From assembly GCA_913065105.1 (NCBI GenBank), contig CAJXZZ010000017.1, positions 1 through 43,019 of the forward strand: DNA of 43,019 nt, read 5' to 3'. This document shows, piece by piece, positions 35,942-43,019 of this stretch; the first letter of the stretch is position 1; every line of letters starts with the position of its first letter. The notes under the pieces were generated by a model that had not been told where the DNA came from, made no database searches, and saw nothing but the letters and a program-made list of their open reading frames with translations. The position numbers and the translations under genes are program-made. This stretch comes from an uncultured Gammaproteobacteria bacterium. Lineage in GTDB: Bacteria; Pseudomonadota; Gammaproteobacteria; SZUA-229.

Positions 35942-36018
35942 AGTTGGCAGTTAGCAGTCATCAGTTTGCAGAAAATGCTCTAAAATAACTGCCAACTGCC
36001 AACTGCCAACTGCCAACT
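35942..36018. repeat. Heptanucleotide repeats in opposing orientation
   Basis: The right part (35987-36018) holds 4.6 perfect copies of AACTGCC. The left part (35942 to about 35971) holds four degenerate copies of the reverse unit (GTTGGCA, GTTAGCA, GTCATCA, GTTTGCA). The two halves can fold into a long imperfect hairpin. The array ends eight bases before the tcdA start codon and lies upstream of rimO, so copy-number change could affect translation of tcdA. Confidence 0.85.
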
Positions 36019-36025
36019 ATTAATT

Positions 36026-36805
36026 ATGAATGAAGAACGATTTGGCTCACTTGCCAGAGTTTATGGTAATGAGGAATTGCAAAAGATCCGTAATACACAT
36101 ATCTGTGTGGTTGGTATCGGCGGTGTAGGTTCCTGGGTGGTTGAGGCTTTGGCGCGTACCGGTGTCCAGCATATAACCTTGATCGATGGCGATGATATCT
36201 CACGCAGTAACATGAATCGTCAGTGTCATACCCTGGAATCAACCATCGGTAAAATGAAAGTCGAAGTCATGAAACAACGTGTTCTGGATATTAATCCTGA
36301 TTGTCATGTACGAGCAGTGGAGCAATATCTCGGTGACGATAATATTTTTGATCTATTGTTGCCCGATGCTTCACAACCTTTTGATTGTGTCATCGACGCG
36401 ATTGATCGCATCAAATATAAAGCGTTGATGATCTACTTCTGTAAGCGAAATCAACTACCGGTGATAGCCACTGGTGGCGCAGGTGGACTGACGGACCCGA
36501 CACAGATTGAAGTAAAGGACTTGTCACGTACATGGAACGATCCTTTAGCGTCTGCGGTACGCCTGGCGCTGCGACAAGTACATAACTTTGCGCGAAATCC
36601 TAAGCGCAGCTTTGGTGTACCCTGTGTGTATTCTACAGAACAGCAACGTTATCCTGATAAAGATGGCAATATCGGTTACCAAAAACCTGGTGTTGCTGGT
36701 TTGTCTTTAGACTGTGGTTTTGGTTATGGCTCAGCAGTTGTTGTAACGGCGACATTTGGTTTTGTTGCTGCAGCAAATGCTATTGAGCTTATTCTGAAAA
36801 AGTAA
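36026..36805 (+). CDS. tcdA: tRNA threonylcarbamoyladenosine dehydratase
   Basis: TcdA (CsdL) cyclises t6A at position 37 of tRNA to ct6A with ATP. The 259 residues form an E1-like fold. G-I-G-G-V-G-S-W-V-V-E-A-L-A-R is the nucleotide-binding loop (about 31-45), followed by D-G-D-D-I-S-R-S-N-M-N-R-Q. A later V-P-C-V-Y-S segment near residue 195 is the family Cys region. The AACTGCC array lies directly before its start, and no standard ribosome site is visible there. Confidence 0.95.
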   Translation: MNEERFGSLARVYGNEELQKIRNTHICVVGIGGVGSWVVEALARTGVQHITLIDGDDISRSNMNRQCHTLESTIGKMKVEVMKQRVLDINPDCHVRAVEQYLGDDNIFDLLLPDASQPFDCVIDAIDRIKYKALMIYFCKRNQLPVIATGGAGGLTDPTQIEVKDLSRTWNDPLASAVRLALRQVHNFARNPKRSFGVPCVYSTEQQRYPDKDGNIGYQKPGVAGLSLDCGFGYGSAVVVTATFGFVAAANAIELILKK

Positions 36806-36866
36806 TTTGTGCGTTAAGGACTAGATCATTGAGATGAATGATGGTGATTATTCATTTTTACTGTTC

Positions 36867-37880
36867 TTATGTCTGCGTTTTATGCCGGAAATAAATTATC
36901 ACAAACAATAACGCCAGCATAACAATCCAGATTACGATATAAAGTAAACGTGACTGTTTTGCTTTATGCGCGTCCAGCCAGGTTCTAGGTTTTATGCCGC
37001 GAAATAGAAATACCAGTTTGGACGATAAGTTAATGCAGACAATATTCACTGCAAGTAACAGGCTCGCACCGAGAGCATGATTGAATTCGCCAATGCTTAA
37101 CATTAAACCGATAGTGACGGCAGGCGGCATCAGCGCCACTGCCACCATAACACCGACAAGAACACCTGATGTGCCGCTGACTAAAGAGAGTGCGGCTGCT
37201 GCGCCGGAGGCGAGTGCGATAGCTGTGCTGGAGTACTGAACGTCAGTGCGCGCTATGAGCTCCATGCTGTCAAAATTGCCCGGCCAGATCAGGCCTATGC
37301 CGACAGAAAAAAGCACAGCGACGATGATGCCGAGAAAAATGGCTTTCAGTGATTCTATAACGAGTTTTGTTTCACCCAGTGAAGCGCCTAGAGAAAAAGC
37401 GATGTTTGGCCCAAGCAGTGGCGCGATAACCATAGCGCCGACAATAACGGCAAGGTTGTTTTCCAGTAATCCAATGGCAGCAACGATAGCGGATAATATG
37501 ACCAGTAAGATAAAGTTACTATCCAGCTGAGCGTCTTTTTCGACCTGTGCGAGAATCTCTTCACGGGTGCTCATCAAAGCTGTTTTTTTATCTTGTTCCT
37601 GTTGTTCACCGCTAAGAGTTTCGCTTTCAGCTTCAGTGACCTTAGGTAATGCGGTGTCAAGCGGGATGATCAGTACGTGATAATTGTCAGCATTGTGCAA
37701 AATAGTTTGTAATGCATCTAATACTTTTTGGCGTTTTTCAGGGCGGACTAATATGCGGGTAGAAATTCTACCGTCTTCATTATTTGGACCGAACCATATG
37801 TCTTCGACCTGCTGTTGTTCAGCAATGCCTAGAATGGTGTCATGGTGACCGGCATCCGCAATGACTTCGATAATTTTCAT
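36867..37880 (-). CDS. DUF389/TIGR00341-family membrane protein
   Basis: This 337-residue protein has a cytoplasmic N-terminal ferredoxin-like domain (about 1-80), an acidic linker, and then about seven membrane helices from residue 125. The segment G-A-M-V-I-A-P-L-L-G-P-N-I-A-F-S is the DUF389 hallmark, and S-G-T-S-G-V-L-V-G-V-M-V-A-V-A-L-M-P-P follows. It is probably a transporter or channel; the substrate is not known. It is transcribed towards tcdA, with 61 bases between the two stops. Confidence 0.9.
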   Translation of the reverse strand: MKIIEVIADAGHHDTILGIAEQQQVEDIWFGPNNEDGRISTRILVRPEKRQKVLDALQTILHNADNYHVLIIPLDTALPKVTEAESETLSGEQQEQDKKTALMSTREEILAQVEKDAQLDSNFILLVILSAIVAAIGLLENNLAVIVGAMVIAPLLGPNIAFSLGASLGETKLVIESLKAIFLGIIVAVLFSVGIGLIWPGNFDSMELIARTDVQYSSTAIALASGAAAALSLVSGTSGVLVGVMVAVALMPPAVTIGLMLSIGEFNHALGASLLLAVNIVCINLSSKLVFLFRGIKPRTWLDAHKAKQSRLLYIVIWIVMLALLFVIIYFRHKTQT

Positions 37881-37928
37881 CGTGGATGAGTATAACGTTT
37901 TATTATTATTTTTTACAAAATAAACAAC

Positions 37929-38063
37929 TTAGAGAGTGCTGTTAAAAATAAAAACTATAACCATAACAGCAACCGATCCTGCAAGAATGCATGGAAGCTT
38001 CAAGCATATGCCGGGTAATCCAGCACAGTGCTCTTTATCTTTACATTTGTTACAAATGCTCAT
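37929..38063 (-). CDS. Cys-rich small membrane protein of 44 residues
   Basis: A GGAG ribosome site (38070-38073) stands six bases before the ATG. The product has a hydrophilic Cys-rich N-terminus with C4, C7, C13, C20 and C25, starting M-S-I-C-N-K-C-K-D-K-E-H-C, and one membrane helix at about 26-40. The C-X2-C-X5-C-X6-C spacing suggests a metal or iron-sulfur site at the membrane face. I know no named family. The ribosome site and ordered layout favour a real gene. It is 49 bases upstream of the DUF389 gene on the same strand. Confidence 0.65.
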   Translation of the reverse strand: MSICNKCKDKEHCAGLPGICLKLPCILAGSVAVMVIVFIFNSTL

Positions 38064-38544
38064 TCAATACTCCGCAATAAGTGGTACGTTCCTGCTAACG
38101 TTGGTTTAAACCTCGTTTGTCAGGGTCTTCTACTGCTTCCGTAATAATGCAAACTAAAGCATTCAACTTATCCACGTTGATACTCTGCACCACCTAATTT
38201 AATAACTCAGGTAACACACTGGCATAAACTTATCGACTATCCAAAAACAATAGTTATCGGGTTATATGTTTATCCCAGCAGATATAAATATCTTCTTGTT
38301 GTTCAACAAGCTTTCTGTTTATCTTCATTTATTTGTCGTAGTAATATCCCAGTGTTGTGGAATAACTTTGTCCAAATTTTCAGATAATCTAATGATAAAT
38401 TATTTATCTGCACAACCGATTATAGAGGTAATTCCCAGTCTATGTGGTAGTTTTTTTCTAATAAATAGCAGATTCTATTGTTAGGGAAAATATAATGGAA
38501 AACAAGAGGTAAGCTTTTGACCCATATCAATATTAAGCTTGATA

Positions 38545-38577
38545 AACGTTACTTAATATTATGTTGCAGGTAACGTA
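38545..38577. repeat. Left copy of a diverged repeat flanking the cytochrome region
   Basis: The core TAATATTATGTTGCAG occurs here and, with one change, at 41873-41906 on the other side of the cytochrome-sulP block. This copy has inverted ends (ACGTTAC and GTAACGT). The right copy has weaker ends (GGTAAC and GTTAGCC). Confidence 0.5.
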
Positions 38578-38685
38578 TTTCTGTTGTTGAAAATAAAAAA
38601 GGTGATGAATAAACATCGCTTTTAAGTTCGCTTCCGCTTTCAAGACTTGTTTTTATTTCCGTGTTTCTTTCAAGCTTGAGACCAG

Positions 38686-38715
38686 GACCGTATCAGTGGA
38701 AATACTGATACGGTC
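38686..38715. terminator. Stem-loop downstream of the multihaem cytochrome
   Basis: A perfect 12-pair stem (GACCGTATCAGT with ACTGATACGGTC) has a six-base loop. It is 40 bases past the cytochrome stop. The T-rich run (TTGTCTTTT) follows on the plus strand, so it ends plus-strand transcription best. On the minus strand it may still protect or end the cytochrome mRNA. Confidence 0.6.
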
Positions 38716-38755
38716 TTGTCTTTTCTAACTACATGCCAGGATCATCCTGCATCAA

Positions 38756-41083
38756 TCAAAATTCACTATCGCCTACTTCATGACATCCGCTGCCGGCGCA
38801 ATTTTTGTTTTGCTCGACAGTACCGGTTTCTCCACCAATGTGTTTGTCTTTAGGGTCGAAATCACCCGCATGACAGCCGGCACAGAATGGCGCGTATTTT
38901 AATTCATCAGGATAATTGCCAATATTGATACCAGCTCCTATCGATGCTTCGTGACAGCCAGTACAGCCAGGATCCTTTCTATGGTTACCCGGGTAGTTAC
39001 CTTGAGCGCTGTGTTTGAAGATGCTCGGTGCCCAGCCGTTTGTTGAATGACACACGTCACACTGTTCATTCGTGTCTAAATGATCTGGTGGCGGTAGCTT
39101 GTAGGCCTTCGCGGCGCCGTTCTTAACGTGACAGCTATCACAGTTATTTATAGTACTGGCATCGTGAACCCAGGTGCCGCCTACGAAGGTTGCAGTGGTA
39201 TGACAGGATGAGCAATCTAGGGTAATCGGAAGGTGGGCGGGGTTGGTCTTGGCCGCCGTGCCTTTCGCCGTAACACCATCATGACAGGACGCACAATTGT
39301 CCACGATGCCGGTATGATCAAACACCCCACCGACGAAGGTAAGCGGGAGACTTGTGTTATGACAGATACCACAATCCTGGTTTGTTTGAACGTGTGTGAG
39401 TGTTTTACCTGTGGCGAACGCGCCATCATGACAGGATCTACAGTTGTCTACGATGCCTGCATGATCAAAGGTCCCCGGTATAAAGCCCGTGGTCTGGTGG
39501 CACACGCTGCAATCCTGAGTTGTTGGCACATGATTCGGTGGCGGTGTTTTTCCTCTGGCGGTTGCACCATCATGGCATGAGCCGCAGTTACTCGTAATAC
39601 CCGTATGGTCATATGTGGCACCAGCAAAAGCCTTGGTGTTATGGCACACCGAGCAATCTTCAATAGTCGGGATGTGGTTGAGAGCCGTACTCTTCTTGGT
39701 TACTGCTGCCGTAGATGTATCACCATGGCACGACGAGCAGTTATTTACGATACCGGTATGATCAAACACCGAGGGTTTAAAGGTACCTGCTACATGACAA
39801 ACACTGCAATCCTGCGCGGTCGGGAGATGGATGGCGGTGGTGGAATCTTTTTTGGGCCCTACTGGCGTCGCGGTAGGATTATCACCGTGACATGATGCAC
39901 AGTTATTCACAATGCCAGTATGATCAAAGGTACCATCGGCGAAATTGTTACCAATTGCATGGCACGATCCACAATCGGAGGTCGTAACAGGATGAGGATT
40001 AGTTGATTGCGCCTTTCCCAGGGCTCCGGCCGCAACAAAATCCACACTGCCATCATGACACGATTCGCAATTACCGCTGATACCCGTATGGGCAAAAAGG
40101 GTGGGTTTAGTAGCGAACGAATCATTCGTGTGGCAAACGTCACAATCCTGACCCGTTGGCAAATGGCTACCTGGTTTTCCGTAGAGTTTACCCGTGTTCG
40201 CGCTAAATTGACCACTGTGACAACCTTCACAACCACTGGTAATGCCTGAATGCACAGAAGCAAATAATGCAACCAATGCAAAATCGCCGGTACTGGTGTT
40301 ATTGTGACACTGACTGCATTCAGCCTTCGCCGGGATGTGTTTAACCTTCTTGGGCGTTGCAATACCGGTGTTGTGGCACGATGCGCAATCGCCGCCAACT
40401 ATGATCGGATCATGGATAAAGGTACCAGCGAATTTAATAAAGGTACTGGTAATGTGGCAATCGGAGCAGTTCAGGTTCGTCGCTATATGACCCAAAGACT
40501 TACCTTTGCTGATATTACCGTCATGGCAGGCCAGGCAATTGCTGGTATCTGTGTCCGCGTGGTCAAACGTCGCATCAGCAAAGCTCGTATGGATAACACC
40601 TAAAGTGGTATGGCAGACAGCGCAATCCTGATCGGGAGGAGTAGTCGGTATGTGATTTGGCAGTTTACCGACACTTACCACATTGTTGTGGCAAGAGTCG
40701 CACGCACCCACAAAAGAAGTGCCGGTATGATTAAAAGTGCCAGTGGTAAAAGTCCCCGGAGTATGGCAAACACCGCAATCCTCGGTAGTCGTCATGTGGG
40801 CATAGAAAGATGTGGTAAGAGGCTTACCTATCGCATCAACACCGTGACAGGAGTCGCAACGTTTACCTATAACCAACGGGCTGCTATGATCGACGAATGC
40901 GCCAATGAAACTCTCAGTGTTATGACACAATCCACAATCAGCGGTAGTGTCTCGATGAGTTTGAGTATCCGTCGCCGCTTTGGCGTTAATGCTAGTGCTA
41001 GTATTGTGGCAGGATTCACACGATTGGTCCGTTGCATCCAGCAAGTTGTGGTTGAAAATACCACCAGGCATTTTGAAAGACAC
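38756..41083 (-). CDS. Giant multihaem c-type cytochrome, 5' end damaged or missing
   Basis: The 775 codons from the first possible start (GTG) contain 28 CXXCH haem sites (residues 22 to 738) and one CX4CH (762-768). The middle is a tandem array of roughly 50-residue units, each with two haem sites, a conserved F-D-H-T-G-I and an N-H-V/I-P-T, which probably give the distal His ligands. The last 90 residues (W-A-P-S-I-F-K-H-S, then C-T-G-C-H and C-A-G-C-H) form a distinct closing domain. The frame is open upstream and encodes one more site, CVSCH (41090-41104), and a C-X7-CH, back to a TGA at 41222-41224, but there is no ATG and no signal peptide. A periplasmic or extracellular electron carrier is the expected role. 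As it stands, the gene would not be exported. Confidence 0.85.
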   Translation of the reverse strand: MSFKMPGGIFNHNLLDATDQSCESCHNTSTSINAKAATDTQTHRDTTADCGLCHNTESFIGAFVDHSSPLVIGKRCDSCHGVDAIGKPLTTSFYAHMTTTEDCGVCHTPGTFTTGTFNHTGTSFVGACDSCHNNVVSVGKLPNHIPTTPPDQDCAVCHTTLGVIHTSFADATFDHADTDTSNCLACHDGNISKGKSLGHIATNLNCSDCHITSTFIKFAGTFIHDPIIVGGDCASCHNTGIATPKKVKHIPAKAECSQCHNNTSTGDFALVALFASVHSGITSGCEGCHSGQFSANTGKLYGKPGSHLPTGQDCDVCHTNDSFATKPTLFAHTGISGNCESCHDGSVDFVAAGALGKAQSTNPHPVTTSDCGSCHAIGNNFADGTFDHTGIVNNCASCHGDNPTATPVGPKKDSTTAIHLPTAQDCSVCHVAGTFKPSVFDHTGIVNNCSSCHGDTSTAAVTKKSTALNHIPTIEDCSVCHNTKAFAGATYDHTGITSNCGSCHDGATARGKTPPPNHVPTTQDCSVCHQTTGFIPGTFDHAGIVDNCRSCHDGAFATGKTLTHVQTNQDCGICHNTSLPLTFVGGVFDHTGIVDNCASCHDGVTAKGTAAKTNPAHLPITLDCSSCHTTATFVGGTWVHDASTINNCDSCHVKNGAAKAYKLPPPDHLDTNEQCDVCHSTNGWAPSIFKHSAQGNYPGNHRKDPGCTGCHEASIGAGINIGNYPDELKYAPFCAGCHAGDFDPKDKHIGGETGTVEQNKNCAGSGCHEVGDSEF

Positions 41084-41224
41084 GATACTATGGCAGCTAA
41101 CGCAATCGTTGTTCGCTGTGTTTGCTGTGTTCCTTGTGTCTGGATGACCGACCGTTTGACCCTTCGCTTGACCAGAGCCATTAGCAACATGGCAGTAATT
41201 GAGCAGATCAACCTTGCACCATCA

Positions 41225-41426
41225 AACGAGAGAGATGAGATAGTACACATAATAAGGCAGATTGATTTTAAGAATGGTGATGTAAATCATTTCTTGAATC
41301 ATTTAGCCGGTGCAATGTTAATAGATATGTAATTAATTTTTTTAGGAGATGAAAAAGATGAACACAAAAAGAGGAAGAAAAGTTAACTACGGGGACAAAT
41401 AGAACAAAACAAAAAGGAAAGTTATG
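41225..41426. other. Mosaic stretch between cytochrome and sulP fragments
   Basis: This 200-base stretch continues neither gene. On the plus strand, codons at about 41226-41332 read as a plausible protein end (N-E-R-D-E-I-V-H-I-I, then N-H-F-L-N-H-L-A-G-A-M-L-I-D-M, stop). An AGGAG site and a 14-codon frame (start 41358) follow. The minus strand carries an ATG frame of 26 codons ending at the TGA before the cytochrome frame. A 12-base direct repeat AAAGGAAAGTTA occurs at 41413-41424 and 41435-41446, on the sulP break. A recombination scar or assembly join is likely. Confidence 0.5.
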
Positions 41427-41765
41427 AATCCCGGAAAGGAAAGTTAAGGTTAATGCTAATGAAATGAATTCTGCTGAACCCGGTTCGGCGTGGTTACTAA
41501 TGGCTGCAAAAACAACTATTGAAATAGCCGTTGTTGGTCCGGAAATAAGGTGACGAGATGAACCAAACAAAGCCGCAATAATTGGTGTAACCATTGCGGT
41601 ATATAAACCAAACTCAGGCGGTAGACCGGCGATGGTTGCAAAGGCAACACCCTGAGGTAAAACAATAACGGCACCCGTGAAACCCGCGATTAAATCAGCT
41701 TTCACTGACTCTTTTGTTATTAATTTAAACCACTGCAAAAACGGGAATATAGAATGTAAATTCAT
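41268..41765 (-). pseudogene. SulP-family anion transporter, 5' fragment
   Basis: The first 113 residues match SulP transporters: D-L-I-A-G-F-T-G-A-V-I-V-L-P-Q-G-V-A-F-A, G-L-P-P-E-F-G-L-Y, and F-G-S-S-R-H-L-I-S-G-P-T-T-A-I-S. Homology stops at L-T-F-L-S-G-I (about 41427). The open frame then runs 52 more codons of unrelated Ser/Phe/His-rich sequence to 41268. Full SulP proteins have about 500 or more residues with a STAS domain, so about four fifths is missing and the product cannot transport. The 12-base direct repeat at the break suggests deletion or misassembly. Confidence 0.9.
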
Positions 41766-42056
41766 TATTATTTTTCTACTCTTAATGTAGTTGAAAACGA
41801 ATACTTAGCTTGAAACGTATATTTTGAAATTGGGCAAATAATAAGCGCCAGCTATTCATTCAGAATAAATGGTAACGAATACCTAATATTATGATGCAGT
41901 TAGCCAAATACAGATCTTTAAGAAAAACCTTGCAAAAACGAAGTATATCACAATAAGCTAATATAATCTAAAATGGCTTATTAGACCTATATATCGGCTA
42001 TATGCAGATAATCTGATATTATCTTGCCTCATTTCACTACAAGTAGACTAATTTAC
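41766..42056. other. Intergenic region between sulP fragment and dbpA
   Basis: This AT-rich region of 291 bases lies between two divergent genes and should contain both promoters. I see no gene. The only structure noticed is the second copy of the TAATATTATG repeat. Confidence 0.6.
41873..41906. repeat. Right copy of the diverged flanking repeat
   Basis: The core TAATATTATGATGCAG differs from the copy at 38545-38577 at one position of 16. Both copies have the same orientation, and the pair encloses the cytochrome, mosaic and sulP fragment. Confidence 0.5.
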
Positions 42057-43019
42057 GTGACTAAAACAAACTTTTCGATGCTCCCTCTTCCTCCTGAACA
42101 ACTCGCTAATATAGAGTCACTTGGCTATGAACAAATGACCCCGATTCAGGCACAAGGTCTACCTGTCATTCTTGAAGGTAAAGATTTGTTAGCGCAAGCT
42201 AAAACGGGTAGTGGTAAAACGGCTGCTTTTGCAATCGGATTGCTAAATCATCTTGATGTTAAAAGCTATGAAACTCAGGCACTAGTACTTTGCCCTACTC
42301 GCGAATTAGCCGATCAAGTGAGCAAAGAAATTCGACGTTTAGCACGTGCCATTCCAAATACTAAGATTCTTACATTATGTGGTGGCAAACCTATCGTTCC
42401 ACAATTAACATCACTTGAGCACAGTCCACACATTGTTGTTGGAACACCAGGCAGAATTCTAAAGCATTTGGTAGATAAACGTTCTTTGAATCTTGATAAC
42501 TTAAAAGTGCTGGTATTAGATGAAGCAGATCGCATGTTAGATATGGGGTTTCATGAAGATATTATGCAAATCATTCATAACATGGCGCAAAAAAGACAAA
42601 CGTTATTATTTTCGGCAACCTATCCTGAAGAAATTAAAGATATTAGTGATGAAATACAAAATAATCCTGTTGATATTCGTTTAGAAACATCGCATAACGA
42701 AAATAAAATCAAACAAATATTTTATGAAGTAGAAAAAGGTGAGCGCACTAAAACATTAATTTCAATACTTCATCATTACAAACCAGAATCAACTGTTGTA
42801 TTTTGTAACCGCAAGCAACAGGCGCAAGAATTGGCTGAAGCATTATGGCAAGAAGGTTTTCATGCTCTCGCTTTGCATGGTGATCTTGAACAAAGAGATC
42901 GCGATCAGGTACTTGTTCAGTTTTCAAACAAAAGTAGCTCTATATTAATTGCAACGGATGTTGCCTCACGTGGTTTAGACATTAAAGATTTACAGGCGGT
43001 TGTGAACTTTGAGTTATCG
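42057..43019 (+). CDS. dbpA: ATP-dependent RNA helicase DbpA, cut by window end
   Basis: DbpA is a DEAD-box helicase that acts on 23S rRNA hairpin 92 during large-subunit assembly. The visible 321 codons include the Q motif (M-T-P-I-Q), A-K-T-G-S-G-K-T (about 48-55), P-T-R-E-L-A, T-P-G-R, D-E-A-D (about 156), S-A-T, H-G-D-L-E-Q-R-D-R-D-Q and A-T-D-V-A-S-R-G-L-D. The close match of L-C-P-T-R-E-L-A-D-Q-V and T-K-I-L-T-L-C-G-G to E. coli DbpA sets it apart from other DEAD-box proteins. I chose the GTG at 42057 since the product then starts like DbpA (M-T, then F-S, then L-P-P); an ATG at 42078 is the alternative. The 3' part, with the RNA-binding domain, lies outside the window. Confidence 0.95.
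   Translation, partial: MTKTNFSMLPLPPEQLANIESLGYEQMTPIQAQGLPVILEGKDLLAQAKTGSGKTAAFAIGLLNHLDVKSYETQALVLCPTRELADQVSKEIRRLARAIPNTKILTLCGGKPIVPQLTSLEHSPHIVVGTPGRILKHLVDKRSLNLDNLKVLVLDEADRMLDMGFHEDIMQIIHNMAQKRQTLLFSATYPEEIKDISDEIQNNPVDIRLETSHNENKIKQIFYEVEKGERTKTLISILHHYKPESTVVFCNRKQQAQELAEALWQEGFHALALHGDLEQRDRDQVLVQFSNKSSSILIATDVASRGLDIKDLQAVVNFELS

Larger units (their letters stand above)
38064..38755. other. Long AT-rich intergenic region
   Basis: I see no convincing gene in these 690 bases. A 72-codon plus-strand frame at 38266-38484 lacks a ribosome site and family features. The region holds a hairpin ACGTTAC/GTAACGT (38546-38576 area), related to a sequence at 41873-41906, and a strong 12-pair stem-loop at 38686-38715. 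Confidence 0.6.

Noticed and set aside
35987-36018. CRISPR-like array
   Set aside because: The units are seven bases without spacers, so this is a simple tandem repeat.
38266-38484. 72-codon plus-strand frame in the long intergenic region
   Set aside because: No ribosome site, poor composition and no family features.
41222-41224. In-frame TGA read as selenocysteine or readthrough in the cytochrome
   Set aside because: The 26 codons before it do not form a signal peptide or haem site, and no selenocysteine structure is apparent. A junction or decay explains it better.
40610-41332. 240-codon plus-strand frame opposite the multihaem cytochrome
   Set aside because: Most of it mirrors the repetitive cytochrome coding strand. 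Only its last 36 codons lie outside that gene and are discussed separately.

Overview
The window looks like a gammaproteobacterial chromosome segment of moderate-to-low GC. The gene order DUF3426 - dusB - fis - purH, the fabA-fabB pair, FNR, a complete cbb3 oxidase cluster, RNase D, DUF3301 and DUF4426 genes, rimO, tcdA and dbpA all point to this class. The species cannot be named from the sequence alone. The lifestyle suggested is respiration at low oxygen: a high-affinity cbb3 oxidase, FNR control, oxygen-independent haem synthesis (hemN), and a very large multihaem c-type cytochrome.

Layout. 1-1018 holds no recognisable bacterial gene and abuts a purD cut short by about 105 codons; it is probably foreign DNA or an assembly chimera. 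1016-5349 (minus) is purD, a zinc-ribbon protein, ccoS and ccoI. fnr is divergent at 5469, followed by a Yip1-family membrane protein behind a class II FNR promoter, then ccoN-ccoO-ccoQ-ccoP, a small membrane protein, ccoG and ccoH (to 12897). From 12979 to 21551 (minus) run a GGDEF protein, purH, fis, dusB, a DUF3426 protein, a PLP-dependent deaminase/desulfhydrase, a BamE-like secreted protein and fabB/fabA. 21618-30408 carries mostly small conserved or uncharacterised genes, including a MotA/ExbB-like protein paired with a TolR/ExbD-like protein that has a long coiled coil inserted. 30530-37880 holds hemN, a DUF2244 protein, a sigma-54 activator, a TauE/SafE protein that often belongs with cbb3 genes, a 45-residue lipoprotein, rimO, tcdA and a DUF389 protein. 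37929-41765 is a recombined-looking region: a 44-residue Cys-rich membrane protein, a cytochrome with at least 28 CXXCH motifs but no signal peptide, a mosaic stretch, and the 5' quarter of a sulP gene. The window ends inside dbpA.

How the parts work together. FNR probably senses low oxygen. TTGAT-N4-GTCAT boxes sit 41.5 bases upstream of the inferred start sites of both the Yip1 gene (leading into ccoNOQP) and hemN. CcoI (copper import), CcoS, CcoG and CcoH mature the oxidase. The cbb3 block lies between purH and purD, which are usually adjacent, so it looks inserted into an old purine-synthesis locus.

Most worth following up: the coiled-coil ExbD-like motor pair, the giant cytochrome and its broken 5' end, two very small genes (45 and 44 residues), the heptanucleotide palindromic repeats on both sides of rimO, and the two apparent sequence junctions near 1020 and 41220-41430. 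All functions come from reading motifs and family memory; no database search was run.
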